From assembly GCA_914767715.1 (NCBI GenBank), contig OU612068.1, positions 18,476,001-18,540,000 of the forward strand: a stretch of 64,000 nt of DNA, in the 5' to 3' direction. This document shows, one piece after another, positions 25,401 through 35,705 of the stretch. Under the pieces are notes generated by a model. That model saw only the letters and a program-made list of their open reading frames with translations, made no database searches and had not been told where the DNA came from. A program made the translations under genes and the position numbers. Every line of letters starts with the position of its first letter. Within the stretch, counting starts at the first letter, position 1. This DNA comes from Membranipora membranacea (lineage: Eukaryota; Bryozoa; Gymnolaemata; Cheilostomatida; Membraniporidae).

Positions 25401-27475
25401 TTACATTTTCTGTGTACCATCTGCAATAATCAGCGCTATTATACCGTTTATCCACATTTTCCCTCCTGGGAGCAGCCAAAAGACAGTACTGGGTAAGATT
25501 TTAGACTACTTTTTCCGATTGAATCAAACATCACCATTTGCGTCTGAAGATCGCACAGAATAGTTTTTATTATGAACTGCTTCATCTGCAGGAGGAGACA
25601 GGTGACAGGTGGCCAATAATACACGAAACCTTTGTATTTTTGACAAACAAAATATGATACTTTGCCAAATCGCCTTTCTAAACAACTCTCCTTTCATTTT
25701 GGCCTAAAAAAGGGCATATAAATTATCAAAGGCTGAATTTTAAGGCAAGCAGAGAAATATGTCCTCCACTTTCAGCGTAGCTGCTGTCCAGCTTATAGAT
25801 AGGGCATGCAGGACTGTAGTTTAGGAAAAATAATAGGGGAGGCAAAAGTCCTTGAGGGTGTGAAGAAACACCAGGTTTGGTATTGTAAGCTCCTCCACCA
25901 AACCATTTTAATGATATAAATAGCATATGGAAGTTGCAAATGAGCTGATTCTTACATGGAATACTCAATTAAAGCATTTTAGGCCACTCTATTGAGCATT
26001 CTAGGAGAGGCAGAGTGCCTCTGCCTCCCCTAGAATTACGGGCCTGGTATGCTATTGATTAACCTTATTATTCTCTTCAATGACAGCTGGACACCTACTT
26101 CTGATTACGCTGCTGCTTCATGCACTGCTTTACAATACACTGCAAAACTTCCCAAGCGGTTCAGCTCCGAAACTAGGTATGTTGAGAACGTAGGCAAGCT
26201 TTAGTTGAAGATCTACACTGCTTGCACATCGACTCTGAGATACGAGTATCTCTGTACCGTAGCAACAGTGTTAAAAATGGGACTAATGGACCTATTTACA
26301 TTTTGCCTATAGAATTTACCTTTTTTCTTTGTAAGTTGAGAAGGCTTCGTTTGTAAAGCTCATTCTTTACAACAGTATTTGTTCTATCGGTTCATTGGTT
26401 CCGCAGACAATATTACTTCTTCAGAGAGGTATTATAAGCAAAGCCATTTCAATACAGGAGTTATGTTCTCAATAAAAAAGACTACATAACTCTATACATA
26501 ATTCACAGATATACCTACTATTTACTGTACAATATGTTTCAGTCCTGCATTATGAAGTGCAAATGATTATAGCTGCAGTGAGTATAGCGTGGGGATCATT
26601 GACAGCCTCGTTGGCTAACACATCACATACTACATACAGAGTGCCGTATGTGATCAGAAAGGTTTGTCTTCAAAATGTGGTTGCGAACATGTTATGTTAT
26701 GCTATGCTATGTTATGTTATGCAAAAATATACATATACTGATATCATCAACATTTAACACAGTGATTGACAAAACCAGAAACCAGTTTTGTGAAACTAAT
26801 AGAGGTTGTGTTTGAGCAGTGATCATGAATAATACATCTGATTTTATTCAATCCATCCTTAGTGTTTGGTAGCTGTTCTCGGAAGATGCTGCTGCTTTGG
26901 TGACTCAGATAATATGAGATATGACTTTGTTATACATAACATGAACAAGCTGTACGACCGACAACAGGAAATGGCTCCGATTGTCTCAGACACTGCAGAG
27001 CCTGACGAAGATCAAGGCCATCCTACTGAGGTAAATGTAGCCTGTCTTGGCAAGCTTTGTAGGTTGGAAACCAAACCAACAAACAAAGCTTGTCAAGACA
27101 GGCTAGGATAAATACTGACAGGAGATGTATAGGTCTGTATCAGCTGTTTGTACGTGATTATTTTCAACTGGTGAACTCAACAAGTCTATTTTGATGTAGA
27201 CCAAGTTTGGTCCATTTTGTCTGCATTTCGAGTTGCTCCCGATACAATAATCATGCCGCAGGCAAAGGGACCAAGAATTAACTACCATTTTGAAGCATTA
27301 TTCACAAATCTTGTCATTTACATTTCAGACACCTGCAATCGAATATTTAAATGAGGAGTTGAACAGATTCAGGAAGATACAGCACATTAAAAAAGAGTGG
27401 CATCAGCTGGCCATTGTTCTTGATAGAATGGCATTTGTTGCCTGTGTACCAACTGTCATTGCCATTAATTGTTAA
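22428..27475 (+). CDS. Cys-loop ligand-gated ion channel subunit, non-alpha type (copy 2)
   Basis: Ten exons: 22428-22478, 22815-23039, 23345-23457, 24017-24206, 24987-25124, 25357-25492, 26087-26176, 26543-26661, 26863-27030, 27329-27475. Exon number and phases equal those of the upstream gene, and exons 3, 4, 6, 7 and 8 have identical lengths, so the two are tandem duplicates; the product is 458 residues. It has a signal peptide, MWSDERLSW, WMPDFQY, the Cys-loop CRFDLVEFPFDTQTC, M1 after MKRRPGFHYY, a divergent M2, M3 after VLHYEVQM and M4. It lacks both alpha-site marks: loop C reads SYNSTHQS with no cysteine pair, and the loop B Trp is Ala (VTSAAHP). It keeps an ILYWP motif in loop E where copy 1 has VIHVP. 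It therefore looks like a complementary or structural subunit that could pair with copy 1 in a pentamer. Confidence 0.9.
22648..22778. repeat. Degenerate fold-back element, family D copy 1
   Basis: CGTCTGTG and its complement CACAGACG flank a centre with GGTATCAAGGC. The centre and end (AAACTTGTTC) resemble the element at 27525-27665. It lies in intron 1 of the second channel gene. Confidence 0.6.
24326..24841. repeat. Large palindromic MITE, about 515 bp, family C
   Basis: The ends ATAGACAGTTTTCTGAGCTC and the inverted GAGCTCAGAAAACTGTCTAT are exact complements. Arms of about 170 bp are nearly complementary, including CTCTCTCCAGTTTGGTACTT. It lies in intron 4 of the second channel gene. A half copy is at 58640-58915. 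Confidence 0.9.
26003..26035. repeat. Short hairpin
   Basis: CTAGGAGAGGCAGAG and CTCTGCCTCCCCTAG form a stem with a 3-base loop, in intron 6 of the second channel gene. Confidence 0.8.
26692..26722 (+). repeat. Pentanucleotide microsatellite (TTATG/CTATG)n
   Basis: About six units in the intron after the M3 exon. A shorter run of the same unit precedes exon 2 of this gene near 22800. Confidence 0.85.
27039..27104. repeat. Hairpin with 22-bp arms
   Basis: AGCCTGTCTTGGCAAGCTTTGT and ACAAAGCTTGTCAAGACAGGCT are complementary apart from one base, separated by 22 bases. The hairpin begins eight bases after the donor of exon 9 of the second channel gene. Confidence 0.9.
27201..27281. repeat. Degenerate MITE, family A copy 2
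   Basis: Left end CCAAGTTTGGTCCATTTTGT and right end GGCAAAGGGACCAAG resemble the family A ends but with more changes. Confidence 0.65.
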
Positions 27476-27524
27476 TGTCATCTGGCTTGCATGAAAACTC
27501 ATGGTGAGGAAGCATGTACATGCA

Positions 27525-27665
27525 TAGAACAAACTTGTTCCCTCGGTGGTGGTGGTGGTGGCAGAGGGATATTGCAAAAGTTGGGTATCGAGGCGACACG
27601 ATACTTTTGCAATATCCACTTTTGCAATATCCCTCCGCCACCACAGAGGGAACAAACTTATTCTA
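27525..27665. repeat. Palindromic MITE, family D copy 2
   Basis: Ends AGAACAAACTTGTTCCCTC and GAGGGAACAAACTTATTCT are inverted copies. Inside are a GGT triplet run and two copies of ACTTTTGCAATATCC. It lies just after the stop of the second channel gene. Confidence 0.85.
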
Positions 27666-28268
27666 GTACATACATGGGTGACAAGCAATAATAATGCAAT
27701 ATATGCCATATTATACCCCTGAATTTACTGATTTTAAGTCAATGTCGATTCTAGCTATGTATGTTTTGGATTTTTATATACTATTTTATTGTAAAAAGCC
27801 TGAATTTTTATGATACAAAAAGAAAATATTTCATTTCCAGTTACCTGGAAATCCAAAAACAAAATAAACTGAGCTGCACATGCTTTGATGATGATGATGA
27901 TGGCCAAATATAGCCTCTAAAACCAAAAAAATGTTATTTGTAATACAGCAGGGGGAAAACTAGAAATCTTGTGAGAAAAAGCTATTAATAGTGATTTTAC
28001 AAAATATTTTTTGATAGTATTACAACCCATGTATGCACCAGATGCTGCATATCATAATGTTAATCTGAGATATAGATGTCAAAATATGGTAACTTGTATA
28101 TATAATTCCTGATTGTCACTGATGTATATATTCCATATCAGTGTTGATTGTATTCAGCGGCTAGCCATTACCATAATATCAATACACATACAAAAAGAAA
28201 CTCAACTCACTCCTGACCAGTTCTTAGCGATGTTTTTATGGTTTTTACCGTTTTGACAGTCTCACCAT

Positions 28269-31200
28269 TCATCTGTTGATCTCAAACACCTTAATACCCC
28301 CGCTTCCACAGGCTAAGACCAGCTTGTCATCTCTTACGTCGATGTCATAAATCTTTGAACCTGGGGTTTCTAGTTGGATGAGAGGGGACGTCAGCTCACA
28401 TACTTTCTGTCCTACAACAGTGACAGAGAAATCACAAGATTATTAGTATTATAATTAATGGCAATTATATATTACTATGATATACTATATTGGCATAACT
28501 TTCATTCAATGAGAATGTTTTTTTAAATTAGCCTCTAGAAAAAAGAAAAAATTTCAATCAGGATGAAGAAAGAGGTAATCAGAAAAATGACGTTTGAATG
28601 ATTTATGGTGGATTTTTGAATGCAAATTATGATATTATTACGATTGCTATAAAACCAACCATCTGAGAATTTTAGTTGTCCAATAAGCTACCATTTAATT
28701 ATATTGTTTTCTAGCACTTGTAGCTTATTGGGCTGGTACAGCACTAGGAATATATACCTCATAAATGAGAAGGGGGGACAATTTCTAACACCATACATAA
28801 TTATTACCCAGTGTAAAAATATCGCATCACTACTGCAGAAATAGCCACTCGACTATATTTTTATATCTGTGGTCTTGCATTCAACTAACCTTTCTCATTA
28901 TCCAGTACATTAATCATTCTTCCATAAACATCAGTGACATAAATGAATCCTAGCTCGTCTGCTGCTATGCCGCTTGGCTCTAACCCTGATGAATAATGTG
29001 TCCACACCTTTTTAAACTTAGGCTCCAGAGTGTATTTGATAACCATGCCGTTGATCCTATCGCAGACAGCAAGGCATCCGTCCGGCAAAAAAGTGACACC
29101 ATATGCGTGGGACATGCCATCCAACTTATGAGCAGAAATCTTTTTGCCTTTGTGATCATACACATAGAGCCTAGGAGACATCTGGCTTACAGACATTGTG
29201 ATAACTATACGGTTGGAGGAGACGGCCATCATTGAATGCTGAGAGTTTTTTCCTTCAAACCAAACAGGGACGTTATCACATTCACCATCTGTGATGTATC
29301 TGATGAGCGCGTAATCTGAATTCCGACAGTCGCGTTTCAATGTTACTAGGCCGTCATCTGCAAGCTCACCAAGGCCATGGATATCGCTCCTGAAACCTCG
29401 AACTAGGTGAGAGCTCTTCAAACGTCCTTCCTCAGTCCGAATTTCAAATCCAGCATTCTTTCCAACAAGCATACCATTGTTGGTCCACTTGACGGTATAG
29501 TAATGTGCACCAGCGGTCTTTGATTTACTGTAGAGCACAATTGACTTTGGTTTTGGTGTCACCAATCCAATACCCAGCGAAAATAGTGGCTCTGTAAATA
29601 CAAATGTAAATTTTCAAGAAAAACGTTGTCCTTCTAATTTTACCAAAATTTAAAATTTTGGAAATGAGAAGGGGCAATGGCCAGACCTAGAATAGTTACA
29701 GCACCGGCGCTTCCAGTTAAACATGCAAAGGGAAATATATTCATTTTACCCCCAAGACAAAAGATGTTATTCCATTAGCATTTACGAATGTGAATTAAGA
29801 TTGTAACCAGGCAGTCGCATCACAAACAAAGACAAGAGCTACAACAAATAAATCCCTGATAATGAATGAAACAGGACAGAATTCCTACTTTTTTCCATAG
29901 TAGAGCTGAGCGCTTTTCTCTTCAGTATCAGAGGACTCGGGCAATCTTTCAGTAAGACCGAGCTCCTGTCTACAGTGGCAGTGTATCTTGATATGATCTC
30001 TACATCGTTGGACTTGGAGATTTGGTGGATATCTGACCTTAGTGAAGTTAGCGAGTCGAGACGCTTATTTATGTCCTCAGAGTATTTCTCGACCGTCCCG
30101 GCGTTACTCAGCTGATAATCACAGATCGTCTGCTTAAGATCTGCTCCTAGTTTGGTTATCTCTGTGACCTGAAATAATGTTATTATTACATCTTACCCGG
30201 CTCATATCATAAAAGCTATCCCAGTGAAATAAGTGACCATAACTCTCAATTAAAGCAAACTGGAAGTGTCAATGTAGGGACCTCCCTGAGGGAGGATGGG
30301 TTCTAAAATCTTTCTGGCCCATTGTGATTTTCTTTTTTGGATTAACTAATGAATACTTCAGAGGGATCAGCACAAATCATGCTTCAAAGATAGTACCAGA
30401 AATCAACAAAATTTACTTTAGTCTCTTTTCGTAAACTTTTATGGCATGACTATCCTCTGATGAGAATGTTTTTCATAATAGGCCATCAAGAAAAAAGGAG
30501 ATTTAGAGATTTCAATCAAAATGTTTATGGTTAGTATAAATTCAATAGTGCATTACATAGTAAGTAGCTTAAACGTATATAGTATTTTTTATAATTTACA
30601 TATTCTCTACTGACCTGTTTCTGAACAGTCTCATCGACAGTGTTGATCATCTGCTGCACATGAGTCTCTAGCTTATCATATTTACTCCATGTAGTCTTGT
30701 CTAGTCTGGCGACATCGCTCTCTTTGAGAGATAGTCTGACTGCGTGATCTTGAAGTGTCTTCACAAGGGTAACTGAGAGCTTCTTCAACTGAGACAATCT
30801 GTGCGGAGTAACCATCGGCAAAACTAAAAACAGAAGAAATTTCATTCGTGGGCCCATACCATACCATTTTGGGATTGTTAGGAATTTGAACTGAACATCA
30901 ATGACGACCATCATGTTCATAATTGTTGTTTAGTTCAAATTCCAAACAGTCCCACAATACAACCATAATCTTCTCTCTTGTTGAATAAGAATTTTTGCAA
31001 AATTTATGAAACTTTCACACGGTTGTACAATTGTATTGTATATTGAGTTGTTTAAAATAAATGTTTAAATGAAGGTTACACATCACTACATGCAAATTTA
31101 TAAGCATTTCGAATTAGAATTTTGAAATCCCTATAATTGATGAACTGAATTAATCCAGGATGAACTAATTTGCCTGCATTTAGGTTTTGAGCCGCCGGCA

Positions 31201-34148
31201 AAAGGGATCATGAACTTTCGTCCTATTCGTTGGAGTTGTCCTATGCCATGTGGACAGTTGGTGGACACAATTGGCATTGCAGCATTTCAATGGTATCTTA
31301 AGAGTATGGAACTGAGTATGAGGATTTCAAATCTGGAATTTGTTTCAAGAAATTTGCCAAAGGAGCTGAGAAGGAATAGAAAATGTCCACAACTGCAGCA
31401 AACCATAACTATAAAGAGCTCTGAGTTGTCTCCCTTGATTGACCAAACACTTTGTTTATTTTCTATAGAAAGATCACATGCAAGATTCAAAAATCAGTGA
31501 TGTGCAGCAGGATGCGTTTTGAAAATATAGGCAAATGAATTTGGTGGATTGATACCACTAAGAAAATGCCACAAATAAAGCGAGACACATTTTTTTTGTT
31601 TCCTTATACACAAAACTGTCTGCTGATATTTTACTGACAAAAGTCATATATTTAGTAACTTGCCCCCCCCCCCCTCCTCCCCTGATCGCTTCTCGGCCTA
31701 TTGGCTAAGATCAAAGTGTCACTGCCAATGGCTGATCAGTGCCTGTTTCAGTTTCTGGCAGCCGTTTAGGAGGTCCACCATGGCCTCATCTCTAGGATGC
31801 ATCCTAGTTTTCTAGGATGTATCACACTCTCAGTACAAGGACTTCGGGCAACTTACGTCCCTCTTTAGGAGCAGCCCACCCTCTGTTTTGTCATATAAAG
31901 GGCGGCCTGCCTCCCCTGGCATATTTTGAGTATGAATTACTAATTGATACCAGGGTTAGTAAGCAGTGCAACTCCTACTAAGTAGATAAAAGTTCTTAAT
32001 CCCTTTGCCGGCGGCTCACGAGTAGAATGGGAATGATCGGACTGCCGGCAAATTGGATTAAACTTGATCTAGGGTTGAGTCATATAAGGAAGATGATGCT
32101 AGAAGTTGTGTGTCCACATTATGAAAGGAGGATATATCTTTAAATACTCCCGTCTATTATTGATAATTTTATAATTATTTGTGCCTGTCTTAGATAGTTA
32201 TCCACTATGTTTCCATGGGCAATCTAGGCCGAGCTTTTTGGTTGTTCCAAACAAGAACTGTCTATCAGCTCAGCCTAGGTGTGAAGACTGAGCTTGCAGC
32301 ACTCAGCACAAATTTGTTCAAGCCATTCAATCAGCCTTTAAGGCCGAGCAGGTAGATACAAGGTCTTATAGTCATGAGAACTAGAAACGAACGCAATTTC
32401 CTAGGGTGAACCAAGTGGTGACAACTCAATTCAATTTAACTCGAGCTCAAAAAGCTCATTGAAACATAGTCATTCATCTTTCAATTAGATAAAAAATGTG
32501 GGCTACGAATCAAATTGATGAGATGCTGACTTACAGATGTCCTTTGTGTTGGAGGCATCATCACAGCTGCAGTTAGCATCAGTATCATCACATTTCTCAC
32601 AGAACATCTGCATACAGTTAGAGCAGCTCAGTGTATAAATAGACTGATGTTTAGGACAGTTTCTGTTACTGGAGGGAAGGTTAGACAAGTCATCGACATA
32701 CTCCTCTATACTTATAGTGTTATGTGTACCAGAGCCAAATTTCTTCTGATAATCATCATGAAACTGTGAAAAAGAATAAAAAAAAGTTAGTAGAATCCAT
32801 TAGATATACAGTGAATTCCAGTGAATTGTATTTGTAGGCTGGCTCATGATATTCTTTGTCAATGAGTAGTTGACCAGAGGTTAGGTCCTAAAGCATACAC
32901 CAATACAAACCTACTATAGTGAAAAGCTTTCATGACTACTTTAGGTATCTGGGTATACGAAATGGGATTATTAGTGATAACACAACGTAACCAACTTATT
33001 TTGATTAGGATGTTTAATATTTAATATCTGTTCAATATCTGGTAAAAATTTCTACTATTCAAGGCAGCAACAGGTGGTCTCATAGTCTTCGAAATCATCC
33101 GCTAGTAGAAATAATGATACAGAAATATGAGTACGTTAATGAGTAGCGACCAACCTTTGTATGACTGTCACACATCTTCTTGTAGCAATCCATACAGAAC
33201 CTGACAGCTGTTTGTTTGTCTCCCTCGTCACATATATCACACATTACAGCTGGCTGAGAGGCGGATGGTCCTGCCTTTGACGGATACTGAGGAACTTTGG
33301 GAAGCTTCAGGACATCAGTTGACTCAAAATTCCATCTAAAACAACATAGTGGAGGTGAAGTCTTGTTGAAAGATGATAAGGTAAAAGCAAGCAATAAGGC
33401 TAGAGGCTAGAAGGGAAGAAACTAATGACATTAACTGGGCCTACGAGCAGTTCCACACATTGTCTGGTAAATTTGTTATAGAATCAACAAGCAGGATGGA
33501 TGTGGGCATTGTCAATATAGCATTGCGCTATCATTAACGGAAAATTTAGTTGTAAATAAAATCCAAATTTCACATAACTGTTACAGGCAGTGCATATGAG
33601 TTCTTCGCAACAAAAGCAGTGATATGAACCAAAAGGTCTTACTTGCAGATGCAGCATTTGATGACATCCATATCTCTGTTGTCAGCCTCAAGACAGGGAC
33701 GACAGAAGAGGTGTCCACATGGCATAGCTCGGGGGTCTACCATCACAGCCACCTCCTGCAGACAGTAACCACATGTCGAGCCTAGGTCCTGAAGTGTGAT
33801 GTCATTTTCATTCGTTGACAGAGTCTGCTGCACATAAGTAATATCTGGAGTAGAGGAACCTGGCATATTCTGTGTCAGGTCGACAACTTTACCTTGTGTA
33901 GTGGCTGTAGAAGCAGGTGGCTTAGTTTTTGTCCTGTCTGATTTTATTTTTGTGGATATTGCAGGTGAGTTTGCAATCTCAACTACATCAGGATTTATGG
34001 TTGTTGGGATACTTTGATGAGGAGAGGTGGTGGTCGCTGCAGGGGCAGCAACTCTCGAACGCTTGGTGCGTTTATTTTCTGGAACTTGTGGCACATCATC
34101 GGGGTTAGTATGGATCCTGGAGCTAGTATCACATGTACTGTCTGACAT
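28269..34148 (-). CDS. TRIM-type protein: RING, two B-boxes, coiled coil, C-terminal NHL-like propeller
   Basis: Seven exons: 33643-34148, 33155-33335, 32535-32763, 30615-30823, 29889-30168, 28890-29591, 28269-28411. All phases agree and the product is 749 residues from ATG to TGA. A Ser/Thr/Pro-rich leader precedes a RING finger at about 125-169 (CGYC, CGH, CRPC, CCIC). B-box 1 is at about 201-229 (CDIC, CMDC, CDSH) and B-box 2 at about 265-300 (CPKH, CSNC, CEKC). A helical coiled coil spans about 306-468. The last 280 residues carry propeller repeats, for example GVTFLPDGCLAVCD, GIAADELGFIYVTD and DIDVRDDKLVLACGSGG. TRIM proteins of this layout (TRIM2/3/32/71 class) are E3 ubiquitin ligases whose NHL propeller binds protein or RNA; the target here is unknown. 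The RING and B-box metal ligands I can see are intact. The order fits the class, but I would not name an orthologue. Confidence 0.9.
31666..31680 (+). repeat. Poly-C tract
   Basis: About 13 consecutive C directly before CTCCTCCCCTG and the U2-like segment. Confidence 0.9.
31685..31719 (+). pseudogene. U2 snRNA 5'-end fragment
   Basis: The segment beginning ATCGCTTCTCGGCCTATTGG and continuing CTAAGATCAAAGTGT matches the first 34 or so nucleotides of metazoan U2 snRNA, which form stem-loop I, with one substitution and one inserted base. After this the similarity stops: the branch-point recognition sequence GTAGTA and an Sm site are absent. It is therefore a truncated or chimeric copy rather than a working U2 gene. 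A short palindrome (CTAGGATGCATCCTAG) follows about 75 bases later. Confidence 0.75.
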
Positions 34149-35190
34149 ATTAGAGCTAGTTCTATCAATAGAAATGATTAATCAATTACCTGTAAATCTG
34201 TGATTAAATTGGTCTTTGGCAACATTTTTGATTACAATATTTTAATGGGTGATATCAATATTACACTCAACTGATAAATTAGTCTTTGCTTTTAGAAAAC
34301 CATGCCTTTGATACCGTTATGCCAATATCCAAGAGAATACAGAATAGTGAGACTGGTTAATAGGACCCAGGAATATATATGCCCCATAAATCTTAGGGGG
34401 AATACTGATTCAGTGTTTTCAAACCTTTTAGGCAAAACCAGCTGTTTCCGCGCTGTTCGTCTCCCCTGTCCAATGTCATTGTTGTCCTTCATAATTGGAG
34501 ACGGTTCAATATTAGGTCTTTCACAAGTAGGCTACATATGAGCTGCAACATACAAACGTCATTTTTCCTGAAAACCACTGTGCCACCGCAAAATCCATCT
34601 AACAACTTGTCTACTTACCGAATACGCTGATTAAATGGCACTGGTACTGGTGATCTTTTCACAGTCTTGCTCAGCATGGTATAAATTTTAGCTGTGTTTC
34701 AATGAAAGACCCCCGAAAGAAAATATGCAGATGAACAAAATATGGTGGAGTTTTTATCTGATAATATCTGAGAATGTCACGTTACAGTGCTTGACTCATG
34801 GTTTTTAGTTGAAGACCAGTGTTTTGCAGTGGTATACACACCTATGTAGTCCTTGAACATGAGTGTTAGAATGAAAATAAGTTAAATTTGATAGTTTTGA
34901 TCTTAAATAAGGTCATCTATATCTATGAGCAAAGTAATCATAATATTTTTTCATAGAACTGTGAGTTGAGAAATTTGATCAGTTTGAATCATTACTCATT
35001 ATCTTGGTAAAAAACATTGGTCTTGACCTTCTCCAATCCTGAAAGAGAGGCAAGCGGAGATAAGAGAGAACCCTGTATAGTAACGACATCAACAAATTAT
35101 GCAGCTTGTTTATCATTAGAAAGCTCACTTCACCATGATCACGAAAAACAATTACGGAAGAAAAATGGGTTCTAAGGACATATCTGTGTA
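34149..35190. other. TRIM gene upstream region, no further gene seen
   Basis: This should contain the TRIM promoter and any 5' untranslated exon. Short open frames here show no similarity I recognise. Confidence 0.4.
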
Positions 35191-35195
35191 GATAC

Positions 35196-35705
35196 TACAT
35201 GACCATCATTCGACCGCTGCTTACATATGCCTGCCAAGCATGGTTTCCATTGTTAGCCCGGTATGACATACTTAAACTAGAGAGCATCCGACTACGCTGC
35301 TTGAAGCTGATATATCCCCATATCGAGCATTATGACGAACTCCTCATAGTGACTAAGCTGCCTGCACTCGAAGTATTCATGTCAAATCTCTGCTCTGATT
35401 ACAGTGCCAAGGTCATAAATAACCCTATACATTGGTTATCCCACCTGATTCCATCCAGGCAAGACACAAACAGGCACTCTACTAGAACTCATAACACCCT
35501 GATCAAAAAAGCACCGAACTCAGAGCCTTATGAATACTATATTTTACAAATTCGGTGTATAAAATGGATTTATTTTTCTATGTGTGACATTATAAAGAAC
35601 GACTGATGCAGTTCGAATAATTTTAATGTAACTCATGCTCTGATTATGATTGTATTATGTACTTTCTTGAGCGGTGAATAAAGTCCATATCTATCTATCT
35701 ATCTT
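35196..35705 (+). mobile_element. 3' end of a CR1/Jockey-like LINE retrotransposon
   Basis: A 135-codon frame beginning MTIIRPLLTYACQAWFP matches the region just after the reverse transcriptase core of CR1/Jockey-type ORF2 proteins (RPLLxYA-xxW, LE-xxxR-CLKLI, LP-LE). It is followed by a short tail with GTGAATAAAG and a terminal (CTAT)n run, as expected for the 3' end of such elements. The rest of ORF2 is absent, so this is a 5'-truncated, inactive copy on the plus strand. Confidence 0.85.

Larger units (their letters stand above)
31151..32074. mobile_element. Long non-autonomous fold-back element, family A copy 3
   Basis: Both ends carry the family A termini (TTTGCCTGCATTTAGG at left, GCCGGCAAATTGGATTAAAC at right), and inside them is a 30-bp inverted repeat with TGAGCCGCCGGCAAA and GGGAT. 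In the short relative at 56985-57097 these two inner arms abut. Here they are separated by about 800 bp that includes a U2 snRNA-like segment and a poly-C run. The element lies in the intron between TRIM exons 32535-32763 and 30615-30823. Confidence 0.7.

Noticed and set aside
31685-31880. Functional U2 snRNA gene
   Set aside because: Only stem-loop I matches; the branch-point recognition sequence and Sm site are absent.
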